This document shows, one piece after another, positions 47,274 to 57,199 of a stretch of DNA of 64,000 nucleotides. The stretch covers positions 9,236,001-9,300,000 of the forward strand of contig JAWHQI010000065.1 in NCBI GenBank assembly GCA_033032865.1, written 5' to 3'. Under the pieces are notes generated by a model. It was not told the origin of the DNA. It worked only from the letters and a program-made list of their open reading frames with translations, and made no database searches. The DNA is from Dactylorhiza incarnata. Lineage: Eukaryota; Streptophyta; Magnoliopsida; Asparagales; Orchidaceae. How positions within the stretch are numbered: the first letter of the stretch is position 1; each line of letters begins with the position of its first letter. Made by a program: the position numbers and the translations under genes.

Positions 47274-47447
47274 TGTTAGCGAAATCCATGTAAAAGGCCC
47301 ATGTACAGGCCCATTTAGATCCTCTTCTCTTTAGTCCCACACCATGTATAGGTTTTTCTGTATCACTCTCTCTCCTATATATATATGTATTCTTCCTTTG
47401 TATTTGTACATGAGATATATATCAAAAGGTTTGGGGATTTACCAACA
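47274..47447 (+). repeat. Copia-1 3' LTR
   Basis: Preceded directly by the purine tract 'gcttgcgggggag'. It differs from the 5' LTR at three bases and by one extra TA. Confidence 0.92.
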
Positions 47448-48547
47448 AATTGAATTGCATACGACTAAGTAAACAAGAGCAAGAAAATGGCAGATTTTAC
47501 CCTAACATACGCAAATCTACGACGAGGAGGTGGCCACCTCCAACTCAGTTGCACAAGGGTGAAAACAGTTGCTAGTGTTGTGTCTGGACTGTGTCAACGT
47601 CTGCTGGATTGTGATCCTTTATTTCTGGCGGTATGTCACGCGTGGAAGGACGTAGTTGCCGAGCCCTGGAAGGGAATGATCCGAGGAAGATTAGGTCGCC
47701 GGAGTAGACCGTCGATGTCGACGATGACCTGAGAGGAGGTCGGCAGTCCTCGACGGTTCGTTCATTGTCGGAAGAATGCCGCACGCCGACGATATTGAGT
47801 TGCTTGAAAGGGCGCGTCGTTCTTTGTCTAGGGAGCACGTTGATCGACTGGAGAGGGAGTTCGAAGATGGTGTCGTGGCCCTGGAGCTTCTTCGTGCATC
47901 TGAAGATGAAGATCGAGCGGTATGCCAGGGAGGTTTGCGGGCGGTCAGAGGAACACAAGGACTCATTTCCTCTGATATTGACTAGCTGGCTCTTCCGTTA
48001 AGAAGGGCTTCTTTATGCCGTGATTCAAAGTTTCGATTTTATGATTTGTTTCCAATAAAACAAATATTATTATACCTTTTTAATACTCATTTCAAAATAT
48101 GATTGCTTAATTTTCTCTTCTAAATAAAATCAGATCTCCTAATTAAAGTTATTGCCTCCTTAGTCGTATGCGTCCTTAATTAGTTGAAGCTTGCATTTTC
48201 CGTCCTAGCTACTTGAATTGCCGGACCATTTATTCATGGTTTTATCGGGTGGTCAAACCGATGAGCCGGAACTCAAAATAACATCAATGCGCGGAAAAAT
48301 AAAATGACAGAAAATAAAATAACCAAATAAAAAGATAACTTTTGCATGATGATATCATGCGCCATTGGATGCGGTGACGGTTGCATTAGATTGTCGCGAT
48401 TATTGAGGATGGTTATTGAGGATGCTTATTATCTACCCGTCTGGTGACACAACACTCTTTGTTTTAGCATTTTCGTTTGCATGCAATTGTTATACCAATT
48501 GTGTCTGCTTGTGTGAGTTTTTTCTATTATTTATGTGTCGGACTTTT

Positions 48548-48650
48548 GCATGTTTGACACATTTAGGTGCATTGCATTAAATTCTAGTTAGTCGTTATTT
48601 TATTGATTACCTGCCTGCATTTACAGTTAATTAGGCCAACAACGAATCCT
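48548..48650. repeat. Segment shared with 27740-27875
   Basis: Partner of the segment on the other side of the chromovirus-like element. It may be the older element's LTR or simply an older family copy. Confidence 0.5.
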
Positions 48651-48654
48651 TTGC

Positions 48655-48843
48655 ACCGGGATCCTTGGCGCACCGGTTGAGGTGTTGCCGTGTGATAGTG
48701 AGGTCACGAGTTCGAGTCCTGGAAGTAGCCTCTTGCAAAAATGCAAGGTAAGGTTTGCCTACATTTCACCTTTGTGGTGGGACCCTTCCCCGGACCCTCG
48801 CTGCACGGGGATGCTTTGTGCACCGGGCTGCCCCTTTTTTTAC
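48655..48843 (+). mobile_element. tRNA-derived SINE (Au-like)
   Basis: Head with a Pol III A box-like TGGCGCACCGG and a B box in 'tcacgagttcgagtcctgg'. The body has 'tgcaaaaatgcaaggtaagg' and 'gacccttccccggaccctcg', and the tail 'tttgtgcaccgggctgcc' ends in a T run. The body and tail wording matches the Au SINE family known across flowering plants. Confidence 0.75.
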
Positions 48844-48881
48844 TTACAGGAATAACCCAACTAATTTTAAAAAAATCAGAT

Positions 48882-48987
48882 AACCTGATTAGGCTCTTGA
48901 ATCTTATTTTTCTAAGCTACTGCTAACCTGATTAGGCTCTTGAATAAGATAACCTGATTAGGCTCTTGAATAAGATAACCTGATTAG
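48882..48987 (+). repeat. 26-bp tandem repeat between two SINE copies
   Basis: Four copies of 'ataacctgattaggctcttg', the last three at a 26-bp period, with 'aataag' linkers. The last copy runs directly into a second SINE body. Confidence 0.85.
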
Positions 48988-49093
48988 GCTCTTGCAGGGT
49001 AAGGTTTGCCTACATTTCACCCTTGTGGTGTGACCCTTCCCCGGACCCTCGCTGCGCGGGGATGCTTTGTGCACTGGTCTGCCTTTTTTTTAC
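48988..49093 (+). mobile_element. 5'-truncated SINE, second copy
   Basis: Begins at 'cagggtaaggtttgcctaca', repeats the body 'cttccccggaccctcgctgc', and ends 'ctgcctttttttta'. It lacks the tRNA-like head. Confidence 0.75.
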
Positions 49094-49189
49094 TGTTTGT
49101 CAAGTTAGCTTAATCTTCTATATTAAATTTGATAATATTTTGGCGAAGTTTAGAGGCCGGATCAAGGGTAGTATTTATGTTCCCTCCAT

Positions 49190-49290
49190 TTTATAGAGGT
49201 CACAAGTTGGAGTCATGAGAGTTACCCATCTACAAATGCAAGGATAAGGCCAGGTGCATCAATCCCTGTCCTTACACTGAATTACTAGAG
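49190..49290 (+). mobile_element. Possible degraded third SINE
   Basis: 'gaggtcacaagttggagtca' and 'caaatgcaaggataaggc' echo the head and body of the SINE at 48655, but the tail is missing. Confidence 0.35.
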
Positions 49291-49566
49291 CCTCATAAAC
49301 TAGACATTTTTTTTTATTTAAGCATGAAATTATTCACAATGACTTTACGCAATATGCATACTGGTCTGTTAATACTGCTCATGTCTGTCAAATCCTTACA
49401 TCATAATTTAGTAGGCTTAAATAATTTCAGCTTTTGAAGAAAGTTTATCTTTTGAACTTTATGGCACAGGAAAATGCAGAACCTGATAAAATTGGGTTAT
49501 CCTTTGGGTTTACTAGAATTTATAAAATAATATCCCGTTATGTGGTTATTTTCTGCCTCCTTGCAG

Positions 49567-49703
49567 GCCTTGCTAGTACCATAAATATTGTTGGAAAGAC
49601 GCATGATGGAGCAAGCTCAAAATTTAAAGGTTTGCATGATTTTGCAGTTCAGTTGATGAATGACTTTGTCATTGTTATCCTGCCTACCATTTTGGTTTTT
49701 ACT
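49567..49703 (+). CDS. PIGW: PIG-W/GWT1, exon 4 (putative)
   Basis: A 137-bp exon between a strong acceptor (pyrimidine-rich 'tctgcctccttgcag') and donor gtaagt. Joined to the single phase-1 base of exon 3 it gives an unbroken 46-codon extension, 'GLASTINIVGKTHDGAS', ending in a second membrane helix 'NDFVIVILPTILVFT'. In PIG-W proteins a variable loop then a D-F-hydrophobic-P helix occupies this place. The phase match across 23.5 kb supports one gene. Codons are clean although everything around is transposon debris. The exon-4 assignment rests on phase, splice sites and helix placement more than on strong residue identity. Confidence 0.55.
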
Positions 49704-51175
49704 GTAAGTATGCTCGTGTTTAAAACATGTTATCTTTTTGATCCTTGCTAAGATGCAATTCTCTAGCATGTTAGATTTATGTTCATTTTCACTAATAAAT
49801 TGTTGTATATTTTCGTTGTGTATTTTCCTTCGCATTTACTTTTCTTTGTTTTGTTTATTTTTTTATTTGAGGGTTCGATCTGATGTGATCATCTATGCTG
49901 TATTCATACTCTCAATTAGACAGGTGTATTTTTCAAATTTTATAGAGTCGAACCTAAATTTCCCTCCTTGTGGACCTTTTGTTTTGAGCCTGCTTTTTGG
50001 CTTCTTTGTTTATTACCCATGAGAGTTGGTTTAGTATTAAAAAAAGAGAAGGAAAAGTAAGCAGAAAATGATTTAAAAAACAGAATTCTGAATTTCCAAA
50101 ATCCAAATTCAAACTAAATAAATCAAGAAAAAAATAAATAAATAAAGGATTAAAAAATTATTTGTTTTTTATTAAATCTACAATTTCAAGTTCGACCTAA
50201 TCTTATCTTTGTTTTTAAATCAAATCAAAACAAAATCTGTTGATTTTTATCCATTCCAATCTGTTTAAAATTCAAATATAAATGTAACAAAAACAAACTG
50301 ACGTCTTACTATATGGATAATACAAACCTCCTAGTTATCTGACTACTGGTTTCTTGTCTTCGATAAATCATTTGTTGCAAAACTCTCTGATATTTTGATA
50401 GCACGAAATCATTTATAATTGATGATAAAACAAGTTATTTCTTTGGCAGAAAGTGTAAAGTTTTGATAAAAAGGTTTTTGCTAAGTCTAAAGATATCGTC
50501 GACTGCATGTCTGCTATCGTCGTCTCTAAAGAAGTCGTCGAGCAACTGGAGAATTCATCGAGCTACATAAGGAAACGTCGAGTTCTTACTGAAGAATTTT
50601 GTCGATGATTCTTTATGAAGACTAGCGGTTTTCGACAATCAACGAATATGTCATTCATTCAGGAACCTCAACTTCGATTGTTGAGTGGCTCTCGATGATC
50701 GTCAAATAGAAATCGACGATTAAGTAAAATCCACATATTGACGATCTTAACTCAAATTAGAGCCTTTTAAATATTATCTAGCTGTTGGAAAAGCTGTCAG
50801 TCCAAGGTATGGAACAAGAAGACAACATATATACTCCGTCTTCAACTACAAGAAAAATATACTTAAGAGAGAACTATACGCACAATACTAGAAAATAGAG
50901 AAATATAGAGACAAAAAAGGCTTAATACTCTAAGAGATAAACTCGCAGAAACCCAATGGCTAGAAGAGAATGAGAAGACAGAGAGTTGTCTTCTCCAAGA
51001 AAACCTTCTCTTTTTAAGAAGTTAAAAGAAGAAATCATTTGAGGATTTCAAAGGTGAATCCACCAAGTTCTTCAAAGCAAAGAATTCATAATTCTCTCTA
51101 GGATTCACATATGTGGAAAAGAAAACACATTGGTTCATTACTTCAACTTATCAACAGATTCTACTCTTTGGTTTT
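49704..51175 (+). other. Start of inferred PIG-W intron 4
   Basis: No further exon is recognised. AT-rich to about 50460. A stretch dense in 'cgtcga' and 'tcgtcg' words (50490-50760) follows, then purine-rich sequence up to Copia-2. Confidence 0.4.
50490..50760. repeat. Cluster of CGTCGA/TCGACGA words
   Basis: Irregularly spaced 'tcgtcgact', 'cgtcgtctc', 'gtcgtcgagc', 'cgtcgagttc' and 'tcgacgatta'. It resembles the word cluster in the solo LTR (17791-18036) but is not collinear with it. Confidence 0.5.
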
Positions 51176-51180
51176 GATAT

Positions 51181-51389
51181 TGTACGAAATGAGAATTTGG
51201 AGGAAAAGAGAAGGCAGAAATAAAATATTCTCCTTAAAATTAATATATATTATATTCAATACATGTACAAAAAGCTCCTTATATAGATGGAAGGAGGAGG
51301 AGCTAAGAATGAATGTAAGATGTGAGACTAAAGGAGCCTAAGAGAGAAAAAGGCCTAATGGGCCATTTATACATGGGTCTTCTCTAACC
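51181..51389 (-). repeat. Copia-2 3' LTR
   Basis: Starts TGTACGAAATG on the plus strand and shares that segment with 57200-57306. On the minus strand it begins GGTTAGAGAAG, where Copia-1 has TGTTAGCGAAA, so the first base of the element end has mutated. Confidence 0.8.
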
Positions 51390-52001
51390 CTCCCCCGCAA
51401 ACTGGAGCATACAAGTCATATGCTCCAAGCTTGAAAAGAAATTGTCGATATAGTGAGTGAGGCAAAGCCTTTGTGAGAATATCTGAAACTTGATCAGCAG
51501 CTGACACATGTCGTGGTATTAATCTTCGAAGTTGAACCTTTTCTCGGACAAAGTGACAGTCCACTTCGATGTGTTTTGTGTGCTCATGAAACACAGGATT
51601 TTCAGCAATATGGATAGAAGCTTGGCTATCACAGAAGAGAACGACTGATGATGGAAGTTTGACCCCTAAATCAGTACGGAGACTTTCTAGCCATCTGTGT
51701 TCAGAACCAGCGGCGGTCATGAAACGATGCTCTGCTTCAACAGAGGAGCATGCGACTACAATCTGCTTCATGCTTCACCAGGTAACCAATTTTCCGCCGA
51801 AGTACTTGCAGTAACCACTAGTGGATCGACTATCATCTAGGGACCCAACATATTCAATATCGCAGTATGCAATGAGAGTAGAGAAGTAGAAGGCTTGTAC
51901 ACCAGCCCTTGTCCCAAAGCATTCTTCAAGTATTGATGAATACGTTCGACCGCCTAAAGGTGGGAGATCCGGGGAGCGTGCAGGAAACGACTGACCACAC
52001 C
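51367..52001 (-). pseudogene. Copia-2 RNase H
   Basis: Reads 'QIVVACSSVEAEHRFMTAAG', 'LFCDSQASIHIAENPVFHEH', 'HIEVDCHFVREKVQLRRL' and 'QVSDILTKALPHSLYRQFLF'. The intervening region to 52001 is the RT-RNase H connection with frame breaks. It ends at the LINE target duplication. Confidence 0.85.
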
Positions 52002-53203
52002 ACCACCACCAACAACACTCAAGCCTTTATCCCACCATAGTGGGGTCAGCTATATGGATCCTTTGTCGCCATTGCGCCCTATCTTTAATCATAGCCTCAC
52101 TAATGCCTAAGTACATCATATCTTTCCTTATAGTTTCATTCCAAGTCTTTTTTGGTCTACCCCTCCCCCGTTTAACATGTCTAGTGACTAAACTCTCACA
52201 ACGTCTAACAGGTGCCTCTAATGGTCTCCTATGTACATGTCCGAACCATCTTAAATGAGCTTCTCCCATCTTCTCTACAATTGGCGCCACTCCTGTCTTA
52301 TCCCTGATACATTCATTCCTAATTTTATCCAGTCTCGTGTGACCATAAATCCACCTAAGCATTCTCATCTCCGCAACTTCCATTTTTTGCTCATGTACAC
52401 CATTCACTGCCCAACACTCAGAATCGTAGAGCATTGCTGGCCTAATTGCAATACGGTAAAACTTGACTTCTAGTTTTAATGGTACTTTACGATCCCATAA
52501 GATCCCAGACGCGCCTCTCCACTTCAACCAACCTGCTTGGATTTTATGTATCACATCTTTATCTACACCTCCATTTTTTTGAATTATCGATCCCAGATAT
52601 TTAAAGCACTCACCGCGGGAAATATCTTGGTCACCCAATTTAATGACGGAGTCATCCGACCTTCTTGCACTACTAAATTTAAGCTCAATATACTCCGTCT
52701 TTGTCCTGCTCAACCTAAAACACTTCTTTTCTAAAGTGTCTCGCCAAGATTCAAGTTTCACGTTTAAACCCTCGCGCGTCTCATTGACCAAAACAATATC
52801 ATCTGCAAATAATAAACACCGAGGTATTGCTTGTTGGATATGTCCGGTGAGCTCATCTAAGATAAGGGTAAAGAGATAAGGGCTTAAAGCTGACCCTTGA
52901 TGTAAGCCAACAACGATAGGGAATTTCTGTGTTAATCCTCCAGATGTCCTCACCCTGGTCACTGAATTTGTATACATATCTTTGATTACGTCAATGTATG
53001 ATACATTTACACCTTTCTTTTCTAAGACTCTCCACAAGACCTCTCTTGGAACCCTATCATAAGCCTTCTCCAGATCGATAAACAACATATGCAAATCTTT
53101 TTTGTCTTTCCCGATAGTTGTCAATGAGTCTCCTCAAAAGATGCATAGCTTCCATGGTTGACCTCCCTGACATGAATCCAAATTGATTCTCTGAGATGTA
53201 TAG
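52002..53203 (-). mobile_element. 5'-truncated LINE (RTE-like) inserted in Copia-2
   Basis: Flanked by the 14-bp duplication CGACTGACCACACC (51988-52001 and 53204-53217). Its 3' tail on the minus strand is a short (GGT)n-type tract after 'gggataaaggcttgagtg', as in plant RTE elements. It lies inside the Copia RT between 'FAVGVV' and the downstream part, so it is younger than Copia-2. Confidence 0.88.
52027..53124 (-). pseudogene. LINE reverse transcriptase, C-terminal portion
   Basis: The open frame of 365 residues begins within RT domain 2: '[18 protein letters not shown]', '[19 protein letters not shown]', catalytic '[18 protein letters not shown]', then '[13 protein letters not shown]' and a long C-terminal region ending '[15 protein letters not shown]'. 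A frameshift near 53100 separates it from upstream '[20 protein letters not shown]'. The endonuclease domain is absent through 5' truncation. RTE-type target-primed reverse transcription was its role. Confidence 0.88.
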
Positions 53204-53217
53204 CGACTGACCACACC

Positions 53218-54038
53218 GACTGCAAAAAATATATCAGGTCTTGTGCCAATGAGATATATTAGTTTGCCAACGAGGCGTCAATAATACTTTGGATTTGGGA
53301 GGAGTTGATCAGAGTCTTAGCCATGAGCTAGGACAAGACCATCAGGTTGTCAAGCTACCTAAATCAGTAAATCCCCAAGAAGTATTGGAGGCGGCCCAAA
53401 TCTTTAGTTTGAAATTGAGAGACTAGGTGTTCCTTGATTTTAGTAATGCCAGGAAGATCATTACCCGTGACAAGAATATCATCATAGACCAGAAGGATCA
53501 CAGTGTCGGATGGACGTTGTCAAACAAACATGGAGAAGTCTGCTGAGCTCCAGGTGAAGACACAATCACGAACTACCTGACTAAATTTATCAAACCATGC
53601 CCGTGGAGACTGTTTGAGGCCATATAGAGATTTCTTCATATGACACACTAGAGACTCCCCCGTGGTTGCATAACCAGGAGGTTGTTGCATCACTTGCATG
53701 TACACAGTCTCCATAAGATCGCCATTAAGGAAGGCTTTCTTGAGGTCAAGTTGATGTCGTGGCCAATGCTGATGGACATCAAGAGAGATTAAGACATGGA
53801 CGGTGTTGAGTTTCACAACTGGAGAAAAAGTCTCCTCATAGTCAAGACCGCGCTGTTGAGTAAAGCCTTTGGCAACAAGATGGGCCTTGAGGCGGTCAAT
53901 CGTCCCATCTGGATGATGCTTAATGGTGAAAACCCACTTACAACTTACCATAGACTGATTGAGAGGATGGGGAACGAGGTCCCAACTATGGTTGGCCCAA
54001 AGTGCAGCCATTATCTCATCCATTTTGCCTCCCGCCAC
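53218..54038 (-). pseudogene. Copia-2 reverse transcriptase
   Basis: 53520-54038 is open: 'MVSCKWVFTIKHHPDGTIDR', 'LDYEETFSPVVKLNTVHVLI' and 'LYGLKQSPRAWFDKFSQVV'. Further on, the catalytic motif reads LVYDDILVTG near 53490, lacking the Val of YVDD. Then 'GTRPDIFFAVGVV' runs into the LINE target site. Confidence 0.85.
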
Positions 54039-54946
54039 CCCGGATGCTGAAGGGCCTCCTGCACAGAAGAGGGGGTGGAAACATAAGACAAAGAAGCCAC
54101 GAACCTGCGTTGGTCAAAGGAGAGGCAATGCAGGGAGACATACTTAGTGAGTGGGTGGGCAGTAGAGGATGATGTCGAATCAGCAACGCACGGACCAACA
54201 GTTAGGTGGGAGAGGGTCTTGTACTCCAGATCGAGGAGGACGACGAGTGTAGACTCGAAAAAGAGGGTTTGAGGTGGTGGTGGTGTCAGAAGTAGAGGAA
54301 GAAGAGAAGAGTGGGTAGGAACTAGGGGACGGGGGAGAGCAGGGATCGACATAGCCGGTGTGGAAAGTTTGCTTTTCAAAAAATGTCACATCAGCAAACG
54401 TAACCAACTTCCCAGTGGAAGGGGAGTAACAGAAATACCCCTTCTGGGTGCGCGAATAGCCAACAAACATATATCGAGTAGCACGAGGAGGCAACTTGTC
54501 CACTGGCGGGGGGGGGGGGGAGGTGGTGGACAAAACAGATGCAATCGAAGACTCGGGGAGTCAAGGAGAAGGGTCGTTCGCCAGGAAATAAGATAGAGAA
54601 AGGCGTTGCGAAGTTGAGAATAGAAGAGAACATGCGATTGATGAGATAGCAAGCGGGAGAGACATCAAAGTGTCAATAGGCGGTGGGTACATGCATATGG
54701 AACATGAGAGAACGGATAAATTTGAGAAGGTGACAGTTTTTTCGCTCAGCAACACCATTCTGTTGCAGTGTGTAAACACAATAAGTTTGGTGGAGGATAC
54801 CCAATAGGGTACACGTTTCCTAAAAAACATGCCCCGTGTATTCACGCGCATTATCAGTGCGAAGAATTTTAATAGAGCGGAAAAATTGTGTTTTGGTTTC
54901 AGCGGAATAGAGCCAGAAGCTCAGAGCGATCGCACATCAGGTATAA
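54039..54946 (-). pseudogene. Copia-2 integrase and linker
   Basis: 'RMFVGYSRTQKGYFCYSP'-like wording at 54450 (MFVGYSRTQKGYFCYSPST), 'FFEKQTFHTG', and a Pro/Ser/Thr-rich linker to RT. The integrase core around 54561-54900 is broken over several frames, with 'HCNRMVLLSEKTVTF' in one frame. A run of 13 G (54508-54520) lies in it. Confidence 0.7.
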
Positions 54947-55519
54947 TCATGTCATGCGTGAGTGATCATCAATAAACACAAGAAAATAATTATATTTAGA
55001 TACACTAGCTGTTTTATAAGGACCCCAGATGTCAGAGTGCACTAAATCAAAAGGAGGAGAACTCCAAGTACAATGAGAAGGGAAAGCCGAAGGGTATTGT
55101 TTTCCATAAATACATGATTCACAATCAAAACTAGAGAAAGGAAAATCTGGAAGATCCTTCTGGAGGATGGGAAGAGGAGCATGATCAAGACGCCAATGCC
55201 AATCTACAGAGATGATAGAAGAGAGAATGGTCGGGGAAAGATCCAGAGTGTAAAGCCCATTTGAAAGTCTTCTTCTACCAATGATAATCCGCGTCTGCAT
55301 TTGCTATCGTAAGTCTCATTTTACCATTTGAAAGTACGGGGAAGAGTCCAAGTACTGTCGACACCACTTAGGACACAAAGAGTCCAAGTACTGAGAAGGT
55401 ATTGTCAGAGTAATATGATTGGTGGCACCCAAGTCCGCAATCCAAGTGGGACTATGAGACAAACCTGAGGTACCTTCGTTGGAGACGGAGGCAACGAAGA
55501 TGGAAGGGTGAGAGATCAT
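54947..55519 (-). pseudogene. Copia-2 protease and pre-integrase domain
   Basis: Protease active site 'WIADLGATNHITL': Leu replaces Ser/Thr of D-S/T-G-A. Then 'GRRRLSNGLYTLDLSPT', 'WHWRLDHAPLPILQKDLPDF', 'CESCIYGKQYPSAF' (zinc-binding Cys pair) and 'FDLVHSDIWGPYK', which holds the first catalytic Asp of integrase. A frame change lies near 55310. Confidence 0.85.
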
Positions 55520-56373
55520 GATGCGAAGATTCTGGAATTCCTCACGTAAGGTGTCGATGTCGTCACGGGAGGGGTAATGTCCATCAACAACAGGGGAGGT
55601 ATGCGGTAAAGAAGAAGCTGACGGTGTGAGTCCATATTTTCGAAAGCAAGTGGCCTCAGTGTGATTGGTTCGACAACAATAAGTACATAGGCGAGGGGGG
55701 TGTCCTCTAGAGCAAGGTCGACCATCACGCCACCACCTCGAGAGCCAGAGCGGCCTCCCTGAGCAGGAGAAGGTGGAGGTCGGTTGTTAGAACCGCGGTG
55801 GAGGAGAACCAAAGGAGAGGACACCAGGAGTTCAGGTGGTGGCGTCACCTTCAACAATATGGAGCAAACATCAGACAGTGATGGAATAGTAAGGGAGGAA
55901 ATGATATGCGCCCAAACACTGTGGAGTTGCGAGGGAACACATGCCATCATCAATGCAATACCGACAACCTTTTTCTGAGCCCATTGAGCGACAAGATCCG
56001 GCGTTGGTGTCTGGTGCTGAATCCAGGCCTCGACAAGAGTCTTGGATTGGGAAAAAAAGGATGTGAGGTCACCATCGGCACCCGGGTTGATATTCAGAAG
56101 AGCCATAAAAATGTTAAACAAGTGGTGGAGGTTATCTTTCTCAGAGTAGATGGAGTGGAGCTCATCCCACATGGCTTTGGCGGTGGTGTGATACATAGCA
56201 ATCCGATATGGTTCACTATCCATGGAGTTCAAGATCCAAGATTGAATTCAGCCATTGTCCCGAAGTCATTTTTCGGTGGGCTCAACGGGGTTAGAGGTGG
56301 TGAAGATGCCCCTTTATTTGTAGAACGCGGCGAATCGAGTGCACCCATTCCACAAAATTCTTCTTCTTGGTGA
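55516..56373 (-). pseudogene. Copia-2 gag
   Basis: 'MNSMDSEPYRIAMYHTTAKA', 'MWDELHSIYSEKDNLHHLF' and 'LVEAWIQHQTPTPDL' parallel Copia-1 gag closely. The CCHC knuckle (CTYCCRTNHTEATC, about 55640-55690) is in another frame. The N-terminal part (to about 56373) is out of frame. Confidence 0.85.
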
Positions 56374-57186
56374 GGGAGATGATAGTCATCCAGAGTTCAT
56401 CCCGAGCGTTAGGGAGAGGAGCTGGAGCAAGAGCCGGAAGGGTCGAGGCAACATGTGCTGCATTTGTGCCTATCGGGTAAGGAAGCGTGACTGCGGCTCA
56501 CAGGAGGAGAGACGGGCTCGACAAGGAGGCCGCGCGGTGCACAGGAAGCGGCTTCCGCGAGCTCTGCAAGAATCTGCGCACATGAGAAGCTAAGAAGCCG
56601 CACGATGGTCTCAACGATCTCGGCAGATGGTCTCAGCGGTCTCACACAGTGACAACGGCTCACAGGAGGAGCTGGCGGGCTCGACAAGGAGGCCGCACGG
56701 TGCACAGGATGCAGGCTTTAACGAGCTCTGCAAGAAGCCGCACGCAAGAGAAGCTAAGAAGCCGCACGCAAGAGAAGCTAAGAAGCCGCACGATGGTCTC
56801 AGCGATCTTGGCAGATGGTCTCAACGGTCTCACACAGTGACCACGGATCAAGGAGAAGCTGACGAGCCGACACGAGGCCGCACAGGGCAGTCTCAGCGGG
56901 TTTCAGCGAGCTCGTCAAGAAGCCGCACTATACAGAGGGTCTCAGCGGCCTCAACGAGCTCGACAAGAGGCCGCATGTCAGGGCGTCCAAGGGCTGTGGC
57001 GGGTCTCATCAGGCAGTTGAAGCAGATTATAAAAGCAGCAAGCAACGAAAGAAATACGCAACGGGAGCAGGAGGCCACGAGAGCGGCAAACTCAAGCCTG
57101 AGTTCGCAGAAAGCGGAAATGGCGAGCGCAGGGCTCAAGCCAGAAACGAGAGCGTGGGCTCAATCGAAAAAAACAGGATTCATATT
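56374..57186 (-). other. Copia-2 leader with large tandem repeats
   Basis: A unit of about 165-185 bp is repeated: 56493-56657, 56658-56841 and a partial third copy to about 56950. Shared words include 'gctcgacaaggaggccgc' and 'gatggtctcaacgatctcgg'. Inside the second copy, 'gaagctaagaagccgcacg' is itself duplicated at 24 bp. These repeats create the long open frame at 56627-57211, which I do not call a gene. Confidence 0.8.
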
Positions 57187-57199
57187 GGCTCTGATACCA

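Larger units (their letters stand above)
42193..47447 (+). mobile_element. Copia-1: full-length Ty1/Copia element, defective
   Basis: LTRs 42193-42364 (172 bp) and 47274-47447 (174 bp) differ by three substitutions and one 2-bp indel. They are flanked by perfect AATTG duplications (42188-42192, 47448-47452). Primer site TGGTATCAGAGCCAGG at 42365-42380 and polypurine tract 'tgcgggggag' before the 3' LTR. Gag, protease, integrase, RT and RNase H are all present in Copia order, but at least three frameshifts and four stops interrupt them. The nearly identical LTRs show a fairly recent insertion. Confidence 0.92.
29383..48388 (-). mobile_element. Chromovirus-like Ty3/Gypsy element, twice interrupted
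   Basis: LTRs at 29383-30537 (3') and 41964-48388 (5', split by Copia-1) flank a minus-strand gag-protease-RT-RNase H-integrase interior. The integrase is split by NA2 with an exact AATAC duplication. A methionine-tRNA-like primer site (plus 'catctgatacggaa', 41950-41963) adjoins the 5' LTR, and GGAGGAAT precedes the 3' LTR as a polypurine tract. The LTR copies are clearly diverged and every coding segment is broken, so this element is older than its two guests. I found no clean target duplication (attta versus gattg). I see no chromodomain after the integrase. Confidence 0.8.
41964..48388 (-). repeat. 5' LTR of chromovirus-like element, split by Copia-1
   Basis: 41964-42192 and 47453-48388 together equal the 29383-30537 LTR in order and length. 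The outer end reads 'ttgcatta' where the other LTR has 'ttgcatca', so the terminal dinucleotide has mutated. Confidence 0.8.
26023..49566 (+). other. Inferred 23.5-kb intron 3 of PIG-W, filled with transposons
   Basis: Bounded by gtacct and ttgcag. It holds a Copia RT relic, a Gypsy gag relic, the chromovirus-like element with two further insertions, and SINEs. Most LTR elements lie antisense to the gene; Copia-1 is sense. About 1 kb of non-TE intron remains at each end. Confidence 0.5.

Noticed and set aside
48655..48720. tRNA gene
   Set aside because: A and B boxes are present but the sequence continues into a SINE body and T-rich tail, and no cloverleaf forms.
49738..50022. 94-codon Phe/Leu-rich frame after exon 4
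   Set aside because: T-rich composition, begins within the inferred intron, and shows no PIG-W similarity.
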